Origin: Bartonella sp. HY328
Lineage (GTDB): Bacteria; Pseudomonadota; Alphaproteobacteria; Rhizobiales; Rhizobiaceae
Length of the DNA: 64,000 nt
Direction of reading: 5' to 3'
Assembly: GCF_025449335.1 (NCBI RefSeq)
Contig: NZ_CP104883.1
Span: forward strand, 922,501-986,500
A program made the position numbers and the translations under genes. Every line of letters starts with the position of its first letter. Position 1 is the first letter of the stretch. Shown here piece by piece: positions 35,878 to 45,134 of this stretch. Under the pieces are notes generated by a model that saw nothing but the letters and a program-made list of their open reading frames with translations, was not told where the DNA came from and searched no databases.

Positions 35878-37293
35878 TTATTTTATTTTTTTAGTGACAT
35901 GGGCGCCGGCATCTTTTGCAAGACGCACACTGTCCCAAAGGCCAATTAATGATAATAGGGCAATAATAACAAAAGCAATATGAAATTGCATGCTAGGCAC
36001 AGCGTTTTCTGGTGCAAGCATAATGCCAATGCGCCAAGAAATTGCACCAATGGCAACGCCAAGACCAACGCTCAATTGATTGGCTGTTGAAAACAGCGTA
36101 TTTGCATTGGCCATGTCACTGGTTGGGGTATCGGCAAAGGCCACCGTATTTAAGGCGGTAAATTGAATTGATCTGGTGACACCGCCAGCAAATAGAATAA
36201 AAGCGCTGATGATAAATGGCGTATGTTGATCGATAAAAATACAAAGAAAAAGCGACAGCGCATTTAAAAGACCATTTACAATCAAAACAGGGCGAAAGCC
36301 AAAGCGCTTTAAAATTGGCGTGGTAAGTGGTTTAATAATGAGATTGCCAGCAAAAACAATCATCAACATCATGCCCGCATAAAAGGAGTCATAGCCAAAG
36401 CCAATTTGAAACATCAGTGGCACCAAAAATGGTACGGCGCTTACCCCAATGCGAAACAGTGATCCGCCATAAATAGCAACGGCAAAAGTTTTATTTTTTA
36501 AGGTGGCAAGATTTATCATTGGGTTTTTAGTGCGCTTCATATGATAAATTGCCATAAAAAGCATTATGCAACCAAATAAGACAATGCCACCAATAAATGA
36601 TAGGTTGGCGTCTTCATATCCGACAAATTCCGTACCATAAAGTAAGCAAAATAAAGCTGTGCCAGAGTATAAAAAGCCAAGCCAATCAAAACGCGGAATA
36701 TGGCTGGTTTTGCCAGCAGGAATAAGCCATAAAGCCATAACAAAAGCTATTAAGCCAAGGGGAATATTTATATAAAAAATCCAACGCCAATCGACATGTT
36801 CGGCAATGAAACCGCCAATAGGCGGCCCTAATACTGGGGCCACCAATGCTGGCCATGTTAATATGGCAATGGTTTGAATAAGCTTTTCTTTAGGTGTAAA
36901 GCGCAAAACAACAAAGCGTCCAACCGGAACCATCATCGCGCCGCCGATACCTTGTAATATGCGGAATATAACAAATTGCGGCAAATTTTGTGCAAAACCA
37001 CATAAAAGCGAAGCAAAGGTAAAAAGTGCAATGGCAAAAGCAAAAATGCGTCTTGCACCAAAACGCTCGGCAATCCAGCCACTTGCCGGAATAAAAATAC
37101 CCAAGGTTAGCATATAGGCGCTAACACCAATATTAAGATTAATCGATCTTGTGCCAAAACTAATGGCCATATCAGGTATGGTTGGTGTGATGATGGTCGC
37201 ATCAAGGTTTTCCATAAAAAATGTTCCCGCCACCAATAAGGCAATGGCGGTAAGGCGAGCAGCACTTGGAGACTCGTTATTTTGTACAGACAT
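35878..37293 (-). CDS. DHA2-family (EmrB/QacA-like) MFS efflux pump
   Basis: Drug:proton antiporter-like protein of 471 aa with about 13-14 hydrophobic segments. The first helix carries the DHA2 motif FFMENLDATIITPTIP, motif A is GWIAERFGARRIF, and motif C-like VAPVLGPPIGGFI is in helix 5. WRWIFYINIPLG is typical for the family. No membrane-fusion partner (EmrA) gene is adjacent, so it probably works as a single-component inner-membrane pump. A RIME-like element lies in the upstream region. Confidence 0.92.
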   Translation of the reverse strand: MSVQNNESPSAARLTAIALLVAGTFFMENLDATIITPTIPDMAISFGTRSINLNIGVSAYMLTLGIFIPASGWIAERFGARRIFAFAIALFTFASLLCGFAQNLPQFVIFRILQGIGGAMMVPVGRFVVLRFTPKEKLIQTIAILTWPALVAPVLGPPIGGFIAEHVDWRWIFYINIPLGLIAFVMALWLIPAGKTSHIPRFDWLGFLYSGTALFCLLYGTEFVGYEDANLSFIGGIVLFGCIMLFMAIYHMKRTKNPMINLATLKNKTFAVAIYGGSLFRIGVSAVPFLVPLMFQIGFGYDSFYAGMMLMIVFAGNLIIKPLTTPILKRFGFRPVLIVNGLLNALSLFLCIFIDQHTPFIISAFILFAGGVTRSIQFTALNTVAFADTPTSDMANANTLFSTANQLSVGLGVAIGAISWRIGIMLAPENAVPSMQFHIAFVIIALLSLIGLWDSVRLAKDAGAHVTKKIK

Positions 37294-37512
37294 TTGCTAC
37301 ACCTAAATCTAATACGTTTCGAAGATCAGATTAAATCTTTAGCGGTTTATTGAATTATTATGAACCCAATAAAAACGTATATTAAAAAAATGCAAGGATA
37401 AACCTGCCTTTTGCCTGTTTTTCCTTTGCATAACCGCAAATAGTGCGACACGTTTCAAATTGGATGCAAATATATCGCCGCAATGGTTGTCATGTCTTGC
37501 GCATTGGTATTT

Positions 37513-37614
37513 AGAGCGCATTTCGATCTGATTGAATCAGATCGGCGCTCTAATGCATTGTTTACACCCCGTTTTTTGTCCGAAAACCGCTTCACACTTT
37601 TCGGAAAACGCTCT
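37513..37614 (+). repeat. RIME-like palindromic element, copy 1
   Basis: A 102-bp element with two palindromes. The first (37513-37551) pairs AGAGCGC with GCGCTCT and CGATCTGATT with AATCAGATCG. The second has TCCGAAAA and TTTTCGGA near the right end, which closes with CGCTCT, the inverse of the left end AGAGCG. Layout and sequence resemble the Rhizobium-specific intergenic mosaic elements. Copies 2 and 3 in this window are equally long. Confidence 0.85.
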
Positions 37615-37757
37615 AAAAGGTGAAGTAAAGCTGCAAAAAAACAATACGCGCCTTTTCTATAAATTTATAATTTAATATATTGTTTTTACGACATTTTTTT
37701 AGATTTATTTTAATTATTAATAGGCTTATAATTGGCAGAAAATTCAATTTTTAAAAC

Positions 37758-37785
37758 TTGACAATTAAAGAATAGTATTTAGCAT
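37758..37785 (+). promoter_or_regulatory. Possible gdhA promoter
   Basis: CTTGACA (TTGACA at 37758-37763), 16 bases and TAGCAT (37780-37785). The -35 is perfect, the -10 only fair. It would give a leader of about 190 bases before gdhA. Confidence 0.35.
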
Positions 37786-37984
37786 GATGACAAAATTCAA
37801 ATGTCGTTTATAGCTTTTATCTTATTTTTGATCTGTAAATTTCATTTGAAGACAATTAGCGCTGAAGAGTAAAATTCTCGCGATTATAATAGAATGCCTA
37901 CATAACTTACTGTTTTTTCCTATAATCTTATTATCAGTCTGGGCGCTTATTGCGCGCCCGATTAAAACCCACTTGGAGGATTGA

Positions 37985-39337
37985 ATGTCGGTTTCTGAAA
38001 ATAAAACACTTGCACAGGTTTTGGAAGTAGTTCGTAAGCGCAATGCTGGTGAGCCAGAATTTCATCAAGCGGTTGATGAGGTTTTAGGCAGCTTGGAACG
38101 CGTGGTAGCCAAACATCCAGAATATGCCGATAATGCATTGATTGAGCGCATTTGCGAGCCAGAGCGCCAAATTATTTTCCGAGTGCCGTGGATTGATGAT
38201 GCCGGTGATGTACAAATTAATCGCGGTTTTCGCGTGCAATTTAACTCCGCTCTTGGGCCCTATAAGGGCGGTTTGCGTTTCCATCCATCAGTCAATGTTG
38301 GTATTATCAAGTTTTTAGGCTTTGAACAAACATTTAAAAATGCTTTGACGGGTTTGCCGATTGGTGGTGGCAAGGGTGGATCAGACTTTAATCCGCGTGG
38401 CCGTAGCGACCGTGAAATTATGCGCTTTTGCCAATCTTTCATGACCGAATTACACCGCCATATTGGCGAATATGTTGATGTGCCGGCCGGCGATATTGGT
38501 GTTGGCGGCCGCGAAATTGGCTATATGTTTGGCCAATATAAGCGCCTTACCAATCGCTATGAAGCAGGTGTCATCACCGGTAAGGGGCTTATTTATGGTG
38601 GGTCGCAAGCACGCACAGAAGCAACCGGCTATGGTGCGGTGTATTTTGTTGAACGTATGCTTGCTACCAAGGGCATGAGTTTTGAAGGCCGCAAGGCCGT
38701 TGTTTCAGGCTCTGGCAATGTTGCTATTTATACTATGGAAAAGTTGATTGAGCTTGGCGGTAAGGTTGTGGCTTGCTCTGATTCCAATGGTTATATTTAT
38801 GACGAAGAAGGCATTGATCTTGATATTGTTAAGGAAATTAAGGAAAAGCGCCGCGCCCGCATTTCGCTTTATCCTGAATTAAAGGGCGGCAATGCGCGTT
38901 ATGTCGAGGGTGGCAATATTTGGGACGTAACCTGTGAAATTGCTATGCCATCAGCTACCCAAAATGAGCTTAATGGCGAAAGCGCCCGCACTTTGGTTAA
39001 AAATGGCGTTATTGCCGTTGGTGAAGGTGCTAATATGCCGTCAACTGCCGAGGCGGTGCATATTTTCCTTGAGGCAGGCACTTTATTTGCACCTGGTAAA
39101 GCTTGTAATGCCGGCGGTGTTGCAACCTCTGCCCTTGAAATGCAGCAAAACGCTTCACGTGATAGCTGGACTTTTGAGGAAACTGAAAGTCGTTTAGCTG
39201 AAATTATGCATAATATTCATGATCTATGCGCATCAACCGCTGAAGAATATGGCGTTGCCGGTGACTATGTTGCCGGTGCCAATATTGCCGGCTTTGTGCG
39301 GGTTGCTGAAGCGATGAAAGCAATGGGCGTTATTTGA
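37985..39337 (+). CDS. gdhA: NADP-specific glutamate dehydrogenase
   Basis: Cytosolic, hexameric enzyme that makes glutamate from 2-oxoglutarate and ammonium. The 450-aa length fits the NADP-dependent type. Substrate motif GPYKGGLRFHPSVN, catalytic Lys region LPIGGGKGGSDFNPRG, DVPAGDIGVGGREIGYM, and the dinucleotide fold VSGSGNVAIY are visible. GGAGG lies five to six bases before the ATG. This is the low-affinity route of ammonium assimilation, which makes sense with a strong urease elsewhere in the window. It ends at a bidirectional terminator shared with hemY. Confidence 0.97.
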   Translation: MSVSENKTLAQVLEVVRKRNAGEPEFHQAVDEVLGSLERVVAKHPEYADNALIERICEPERQIIFRVPWIDDAGDVQINRGFRVQFNSALGPYKGGLRFHPSVNVGIIKFLGFEQTFKNALTGLPIGGGKGGSDFNPRGRSDREIMRFCQSFMTELHRHIGEYVDVPAGDIGVGGREIGYMFGQYKRLTNRYEAGVITGKGLIYGGSQARTEATGYGAVYFVERMLATKGMSFEGRKAVVSGSGNVAIYTMEKLIELGGKVVACSDSNGYIYDEEGIDLDIVKEIKEKRRARISLYPELKGGNARYVEGGNIWDVTCEIAMPSATQNELNGESARTLVKNGVIAVGEGANMPSTAEAVHIFLEAGTLFAPGKACNAGGVATSALEMQQNASRDSWTFEETESRLAEIMHNIHDLCASTAEEYGVAGDYVAGANIAGFVRVAEAMKAMGVI

Positions 39338-39532
39338 TAACAGCTTTGAAATTTAGCCGGTTGCTAATTTGTTAAATGATCTATCGGCTGATATTTAAGT
39401 GATACTATTTTTGAATGTGAAACGAGAGCACTTACACTTGATATCGGGGTGCAAATGCTTTCATTTTGTTAAGTGCTTTCATTTTGTGTTTTATACATCA
39501 GTTATGAACACTTTTTCTTTTATCCCAAAAAT

Positions 39533-39575
39533 AAACCCGCTTAATTGCTTAAGCGGGTTTTATTTTTATTTATCC
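39533..39575. terminator. Bidirectional terminator between gdhA and hemY
   Basis: AAACCCGCTTAA (39533-39544), loop TTGC, TTAAGCGGGTTT (39549-39560), then a T-rich tract. The A-rich left flank lets it serve hemY from the other strand. Confidence 0.92.
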
Positions 39576-41290
39576 TTAGGGTCAACACCCGGATCATCAA
39601 CATTTAGCCGGTTGAAGCTTGGATGGCTTTTATCTTCAAATTTCTTGTCATCCATTGGCTCGGCATCAATGATTATTGCTGCAGGTGGCGCGGTATCAAC
39701 TTTCGGCTTTTCTTCCGCCATTGGTTTTCCAGCATTGGTTGTACTTGTCTTGCCTGTACTCGGCTTAGCCGTTTTAACCACTATTGTTTCAGGTTTACTC
39801 TTTTCAGCTTTGTTGGCAGGCGGCTGAGCTTGGTCGGCACTAGCAATATCAGCAACGTCTTTGCTTATGTCGTCTTTATCGGCGTTCAACTTGGTTTCCG
39901 TCTTTGGCTCGCTTGTTTGTGCCACCGCTTCAAGTTGCAAAATAGTGCTATCATTTGATAGGTCTAGATCAAGTGCATTTTGATGGGTATTTTTGGTTGG
40001 TTGCGTCCAAACACAAGTGCCGATTTGACCGCTTATCGGTGAAATGGCAACCCATTGCGGCACCATCATGCCATCAACAATCCATACTGGATCAGGCTCT
40101 GCATGCAGGGCCATTTGCAACCATTCACGCATTTTACCTTCATTGCCGCTTTGCGCGGCTTCAATGTCCGCAAGCAAGAGATAAGTGCTTTCTGTTGGTG
40201 CTTCTTTGGCAATGATTAAAGCATTTTTACGGGCCAATTCAAACTCGCCGGCTTCTAAAGCCGTGCGTGCCACAATCATTAACGAGGCATGATTTTTTGG
40301 GTTGAAACGGGCAAGATTTTGCGCCCGCTTAAAGCGATCCAAGGCACTTGCACCCAAGTAAGCATTAACATAAGTCAAGGCAAGATCTGGGTGGGGCGTT
40401 GATGACCATAATTTTTCAATCATCTTGCTGCCTTTGCGCACTTCATCTAGTTTAAACAAAATGGTCGTGGCAATATTAACCGCTGGCACAAAATTCGGCT
40501 CAAGTTTAACTGCCTTTAAGGCATTGCGCTTGGCTTCATCAGGATAGGTTTCAAAGCCTTCTTGGGCTTGACCTGCCATCATCACAACCCGCATATGTTG
40601 CAAGTCTTGATCATTGGCGGCTGTTTTATTTTTCTTGGCGGCTTTTTCATAAGTGTTAAATAGGCTAAGCGCTTCTTTCCAGTCCCCTTCAAGGCTCAAT
40701 TGCTCAACGGTAGCGCGGTTTGCCCATTTTAGCGAGGCATTTAACTGGGCAGCTTCTGCCGCATATTGGTGGGCTGCATCAAAGGCTTTGCTTTTAAGTG
40801 CTTCAGCATAAAGACCTTTAAGGCCAAGCAAGCGCATATTGGGATTTTCGCGCATTTTGGCGTAAACTTCAATTGCGCCCTTATTGTCGCCTTCAAGTTG
40901 TTTGGTTTGTGCATCAAGCAAAAGAATAAGCGGCTCTTTATTCTCGTCAATTAGCTTATTGCCTTGCTTTAGCATTTTGCGTGCATTGGCAACATCACCA
41001 GACATAACCGCAATTAAGCCTTGTGAAAGGGCTTGGTAGCCACGGTCACGCTTGCGGTTTTTTAAATGGCGTTTAAAGGCAAAAGGCGCGGTTATGATTG
41101 TTTTGATAATCCACCAAATGAACAATAAAATAATAAGCGCGGCAATTAATGCGCATGTTGCATGAAATATGCTCATTACAATGCGTTGGCCAGCAATGAT
41201 CATCACCACATCACCGTGATAATTGGCAAACCATGCAAGACCTGCGCCGGCCGCTACCAGAACTAAAAAATAGACTAAAGCGCGGATCAT
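39566..41290 (-). CDS. hemY: HemY-type TPR membrane protein of the haem cluster
   Basis: Inner-membrane protein of 574 aa. Two N-terminal helices (ALVYFLVLVAAGAGLAWFANY and ATCALIAALIILLFIWWII) match the HemY N-terminal domain. A long series of TPR-like helices follows (about 85-420), then a Pro/Thr/Lys-rich disordered tail (about 450-574). HemY is linked to haem synthesis by conserved position only; its molecular role is not settled. It overlaps the mic60 gene by four bases. The terminator overlaps its last codons' downstream side. Confidence 0.9.
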   Translation of the reverse strand: MIRALVYFLVLVAAGAGLAWFANYHGDVVMIIAGQRIVMSIFHATCALIAALIILLFIWWIIKTIITAPFAFKRHLKNRKRDRGYQALSQGLIAVMSGDVANARKMLKQGNKLIDENKEPLILLLDAQTKQLEGDNKGAIEVYAKMRENPNMRLLGLKGLYAEALKSKAFDAAHQYAAEAAQLNASLKWANRATVEQLSLEGDWKEALSLFNTYEKAAKKNKTAANDQDLQHMRVVMMAGQAQEGFETYPDEAKRNALKAVKLEPNFVPAVNIATTILFKLDEVRKGSKMIEKLWSSTPHPDLALTYVNAYLGASALDRFKRAQNLARFNPKNHASLMIVARTALEAGEFELARKNALIIAKEAPTESTYLLLADIEAAQSGNEGKMREWLQMALHAEPDPVWIVDGMMVPQWVAISPISGQIGTCVWTQPTKNTHQNALDLDLSNDSTILQLEAVAQTSEPKTETKLNADKDDISKDVADIASADQAQPPANKAEKSKPETIVVKTAKPSTGKTSTTNAGKPMAEEKPKVDTAPPAAIIIDAEPMDDKKFEDKSHPSFNRLNVDDPGVDPKDK

Positions 41291-42876
41291 GGTTGTGTCT
41301 CCCCATGGTTCGGGGCAGTTTCATGCGGCGTAGCCGCAGGTATTGGCTGCGCAGGTGCTTGCGGTGTGATTTTTGCATTAGGATTAATGGTTAAACTGAC
41401 CAATTGTGCAAGCAGTTGATCAATATCATTGCGCACTTTTAACTTGCTGATAAAATTTGCTGAAACATCCTTGGCTGACTGTGGCAGTTTTTGCCATTCA
41501 CTTAAAGCGCGATTATAATCAGCTTCCTTAATTGCAACTTCCATCCTTGCGGCAATAGCACCGGCATTATCGCCCTCAACATTGCCAACAGGGCGAATAG
41601 CGACAAATCCTTTGGCATAGCTCCACGCTTTTTGACCCAAATTTGCGTCACTGCCAACTTGGTTTTCAGTGGCAGCAATGGCATCGGCAACGCTGCTAAA
41701 CTCTTCGCTTAACGCGGCATTGCTAGCAATGCCGGTGGTGGAATATTTTTTCAATTCATCAAGGGCAATACCCTCAGGCGCAAGGCTTTCAAAGGTTGCC
41801 AATTCACTGACATAAGAACCACCGCGATCCACCGCAGATTTTAGCGCATTGGCGGCAATAAGGGTGGTCATGCTTTTGGCGCGCTCTGCCAAGGGATCAG
41901 GAATTTTCTTAACTTCAACGGCAAGGCTATCGAGGGTTGCGTTGCTTTTGGCAATATTCGCGGTATTTTGGCTAACTGCGCTTTCAAGCTGCTTTGCCTT
42001 ATCAAGGTCACGTTGAATGCCGTTAAACCGTTGTTCAGTCGCATTTTTGAAGCTTGCAAGGCTTTCATCCAGCGCATTTAATTTGCCTTCAAGCGAGCGG
42101 ATTTGCGGGTCATCAGCACTGATGGTTGCTTGTGTATTTTGGGCTAAATTTTCTTTTAATGATGCGATTTCAGCTTTTAGACCATCAAATTGCGCTGCAA
42201 ATGCGCTTGTGCTTTGACGAATGTCACTTAAGGATTGCTGCGCTTGATCAGCAGTAGCGCGCGCATCATCTGCAGTTTTTGTTGCCTTTTCAATAAGGTT
42301 TTTATCAACAGCGCTGATAGCATTGCTAAGTTGTTGTTGGCCTTGTTCCTGCAGTTTGGAAAGTTCAGCTTTTAATGCTGACAATTCTTTTTGCACGCTA
42401 TCAGAAAGCGCGGTTGCAACATTATTGCCAGTTGACACCGCTTGACCATGATTGGAAAGCGGTGGAATAACACCGCTAAATTGTAATGCACCGGCCAATG
42501 CAATTGCGATAACACCGCCCGCAACGCCGGCTAAAAGCCCACTACCGGTTTTTTTGCCGCTATCTGGTGTTGAAGTCATATTGGATGTAGAATTTTGTTT
42601 TGAAGTCATATCATCTTTATCAGTTGAATTATCTTTGCCACCAATTGCCGCAATTTTTTCATTTGCAGGGGCAGCTTTATTGCCACTATCTTGCACAGGT
42701 TGTTTTTGCGGTGCATCTTGTGTGGGATTATTTTGCGCTTTTGGCGCTGCCAATTGTGCCATGGCGACTGGCTCGGCATCTGGTACATTTTGTAAGCCTT
42801 TGGGCAAAGGCTCATGATCTATTGCGGCGGGTTTACGGGTTGTGCCTGAATGACGTTTTTTATCTGCTCTGGCCAT
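41287..42876 (-). CDS. Mitofilin/Mic60-family membrane protein
   Basis: Alphaproteobacterial relative of the mitochondrial crista protein Mic60, 529 aa. A disordered, Gln/Asn/Lys-rich N-terminus (about 1-110) precedes one membrane helix (SGLLAGVAGGVIAIALAGAL). A long periplasmic coiled coil follows (about 150-330, heptads with many Leu, Gln and Lys), then a C-terminal mitofilin-like domain (about 335-505) with a Pro/Ala-rich tail. The gene always lies in the haem cluster in this class. It probably shapes the inner membrane or links it to the outer membrane (known for Rhodobacter-type homologues). It is translationally coupled to hemY. Confidence 0.88.
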   Translation of the reverse strand: MARADKKRHSGTTRKPAAIDHEPLPKGLQNVPDAEPVAMAQLAAPKAQNNPTQDAPQKQPVQDSGNKAAPANEKIAAIGGKDNSTDKDDMTSKQNSTSNMTSTPDSGKKTGSGLLAGVAGGVIAIALAGALQFSGVIPPLSNHGQAVSTGNNVATALSDSVQKELSALKAELSKLQEQGQQQLSNAISAVDKNLIEKATKTADDARATADQAQQSLSDIRQSTSAFAAQFDGLKAEIASLKENLAQNTQATISADDPQIRSLEGKLNALDESLASFKNATEQRFNGIQRDLDKAKQLESAVSQNTANIAKSNATLDSLAVEVKKIPDPLAERAKSMTTLIAANALKSAVDRGGSYVSELATFESLAPEGIALDELKKYSTTGIASNAALSEEFSSVADAIAATENQVGSDANLGQKAWSYAKGFVAIRPVGNVEGDNAGAIAARMEVAIKEADYNRALSEWQKLPQSAKDVSANFISKLKVRNDIDQLLAQLVSLTINPNAKITPQAPAQPIPAATPHETAPNHGETQP

Positions 42877-43257
42877 AATTCCTCACATTTTCGCGGCTAT
42901 AGACTGCTATTGGTTCATGTAACACAAATTAAAATATATCGTAGTCATTTTAAAATATATCTAACTTATTGCGTTATTTTCACACAAGATCAAGAAAATT
43001 ACATCAAGTCACATGCTTTCACCAAGCTTTTACCAAACTATGGTTGATTAAACATTCTTAATTTTTGTACCATAACATTTATTCGAGCAAAATGAAAAAA
43101 GAGTTTAAATCCTTTGAGCATTTTTTGATTAAAGCGCATTTTGATTTGATTGGATCAGATATGCGCTCTAATCCATTGTTTACACGCCGTTTTTTGCCCG
43201 AAAACCGCTTCACACTTTTTGGAAAAACTCTCTATTGGCTTAAAATTATAGCGGCTT
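42877..43257. other. Gap between hemD and mic60 with a RIME-like element
   Basis: About 380 bases within the otherwise tight haem cluster. It holds the second RIME-like copy just after the hemD stop. The remainder is A/T-rich and must carry the mic60 promoter if transcription from hemC stops at the element. Confidence 0.5.
43131..43232 (+). repeat. RIME-like palindromic element, copy 2 (diverged)
   Basis: 102 bp aligned end to end with copy 1 but with several changes: AAAGCGC in place of AGAGCGC at the left end, TTTGGA for TTCGGA in the right palindrome, and ACTCTC at the right end. It lies 25 bases beyond the hemD stop codon. Confidence 0.8.
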
Positions 43258-43968
43258 TTATAAAAGCGTTAATAGGTTTTCCTCGGTTGGCTCACTGGCA
43301 ATAATTGCTTGTGGTTGATATTTTTGTGGCAGGCTTTGTGCAATGCGCTTTGATAAGCATAAAAATTTTGTTGCATGATTAAAATGACTATCAATGACTT
43401 CAAGGCCATTTAATCCAAGGGTTGAATAAAGCAAAACCGCATCAAATTGCATTGATTTTGCGATTTTTTCTTTATTTGGTGTCATTGCAAAGGCTTCATA
43501 GGTTAAAATCGTGGTAACAAGCCGGCCTTGCGCGGTTAAGCCATCTTCCAAAACAGGGCGGCGTTGTTTGCCGGCAAGATATAAAAAATGCTGATAATTG
43601 CTAGATTTTAGCAATGAAACAAGCTGATCTGCATCTTGGGCAATAGCAGTTATATGGCGAAAACCAGCATTTTGTGCAGCTTTTGCCGTTTTGCTGCCAA
43701 CGCAAAAAAGGGGTAGTTCTTTTAAAATTTCAAGTTTTGGATCATTTTGATGGCTTGGAGCTAAAAATGCCGCTGCGCTTGATGCGCATAGGCCATCAAA
43801 TTGTGATAAATCATCGGGCAGTATAAAATTACAAGGCTCAAGCCGAGATAAAGGCGCAATAATCGTGTTAAAGCCTTTTGCTAAAATATATTCTTGCGTT
43901 TTTTGGCTGTTTTCGATGGGGCGCGTTACTAGAATAGTCTTGCTAGCCTTATCACCACCTTGCACCAT
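43258..43968 (-). CDS. hemD: Uroporphyrinogen-III synthase
   Basis: Closes hydroxymethylbilane with D-ring inversion to uroporphyrinogen III in haem and corrin synthesis. It is 236 aa. The family is poorly conserved; visible features are ILVTRPIENSQKT at the N-terminus, GLCASSAAAFLA, FCVGSKTAKAAQNAGF and YLAGKQRRPVLEDGL in the domain linker region. It follows hemC after 17 bases in the same direction, so it is certainly its partner. Confidence 0.9.
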   Translation of the reverse strand: MVQGGDKASKTILVTRPIENSQKTQEYILAKGFNTIIAPLSRLEPCNFILPDDLSQFDGLCASSAAAFLAPSHQNDPKLEILKELPLFCVGSKTAKAAQNAGFRHITAIAQDADQLVSLLKSSNYQHFLYLAGKQRRPVLEDGLTAQGRLVTTILTYEAFAMTPNKEKIAKSMQFDAVLLYSTLGLNGLEVIDSHFNHATKFLCLSKRIAQSLPQKYQPQAIIASEPTEENLLTLL

Positions 43969-43985
43969 ATTTTGCTATCCCATTC

Positions 43986-44912
43986 CTACCAGCTACTAAA
44001 AAACTTTTCGCCAGCATTTTTTTTAAGTTCCATTGCGGCTTCCTCGCCAATTAATCTGCCATCTTGGGGACTGCCGGCAATTTTAACTTCAAAAAACTCT
44101 TTGCCATCGGGCGTTGCCACCATGCCATGAAAGTGCAAAACGCCATCTTTAACCCGAGCAAGGCCACCAAGTGGTGTGCGGCATGAACCATCAAGACTTT
44201 TTAAGAATTGCCGTTCTGTCGCAAGTTCTAAATGGGTGGTTTCATCACGTAGCGGCGCAACAAGTTGATCGGTTTTTATGTCACCCTTGCGGCTTTCAAT
44301 AACAATGGCACCTTGGCCGGGCGCAGGCACAAAATAACGCTCATCAACAATTTCATTAATCACATGGGAAAGCCCCAAACGGTTAAGGCCAGCAACCGCT
44401 AAAAAGGTAGCGTCGGCAACGCCATCTTGTAATTTTTTAAGCCGTGTTTGCACATTGCCGCGAAACATCACCACTTCAAGATCTGGGCGCAAGCGACGAA
44501 TCATTGCTTGGCGGCGCAGCGAAGATGAGCCAACAATTGCGCCTTGCGCTAGATCCATAAAATTTTTAACCTTATGGCTGATAAAGGCATCGCGCGGATC
44601 TTCACGCTTTAAATAGGCGGAAAGATAAAGACCATCAGGCAAAATGGTTGGCATGTCCTTGGTGGAATGCACCGCAAGGTCAATCTCTTTATTGGTTAGG
44701 GCGGTTTCAATTTCCTCAGTAAAAAGCCCTTTGCCACCAATTTCCGATAAAGCGCGGTTTTGCACGCGGTCGCCCTTGGTGGACATGGGCACTATTTCAA
44801 TTGCTTGTTGGTTAAGATTATGGGCAAGCACTAAACGATCGCGCACCTCATGGGCTTGAGCCAGTGCTAATTCGCTTGCTCTTGTGCCTATTTTTAGAAG
44901 AGGTGTTTGCAT
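43986..44912 (-). CDS. hemC: Porphobilinogen deaminase (hydroxymethylbilane synthase)
   Basis: Polymerises four porphobilinogen units to hydroxymethylbilane. It is 308 aa. Visible: KIGTRASELALAQAHEV at the N-terminus, STKGDRVQNRALSEIGGKGLF, AVHSTKDMPT, and the dipyrromethane-cofactor Cys in SLDGSCRTPLGG. It is divergent from tsaD across a 222-base promoter region, the standard arrangement in Rhizobiales. It leads the hemC-hemD unit; mic60 and hemY follow after a gap. Confidence 0.97.
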   Translation of the reverse strand: MQTPLLKIGTRASELALAQAHEVRDRLVLAHNLNQQAIEIVPMSTKGDRVQNRALSEIGGKGLFTEEIETALTNKEIDLAVHSTKDMPTILPDGLYLSAYLKREDPRDAFISHKVKNFMDLAQGAIVGSSSLRRQAMIRRLRPDLEVVMFRGNVQTRLKKLQDGVADATFLAVAGLNRLGLSHVINEIVDERYFVPAPGQGAIVIESRKGDIKTDQLVAPLRDETTHLELATERQFLKSLDGSCRTPLGGLARVKDGVLHFHGMVATPDGKEFFEVKIAGSPQDGRLIGEEAAMELKKNAGEKFFSSW

Positions 44913-45134
44913 CTTATTTTATCCGTGGTATAGCATATTTTAGCAGAACTAATAATTAGTTTTACATAAAAATGCATAAAATTAAACAGTTAGCGCATTT
45001 TATCAAGCGGTCAAATATTGATAAATTAAATATTTAGCAAATATTTTTGATCGCTCATTGGCTATTTTAAACTTATTGCATAAATAACAAGAAATCTGTA
45101 GCCATTTTTTTATTTTTGAAAGGTTAATCCTTAA

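Larger units (their letters stand above)
37294..37984. other. Divergent intergenic region with a RIME-like element
   Basis: About 690 bases between the DHA2 pump gene (minus) and gdhA (plus). It contains the palindromic element at 37513-37614 and a candidate gdhA promoter. The rest is A/T-rich and gene-free. Confidence 0.5.
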
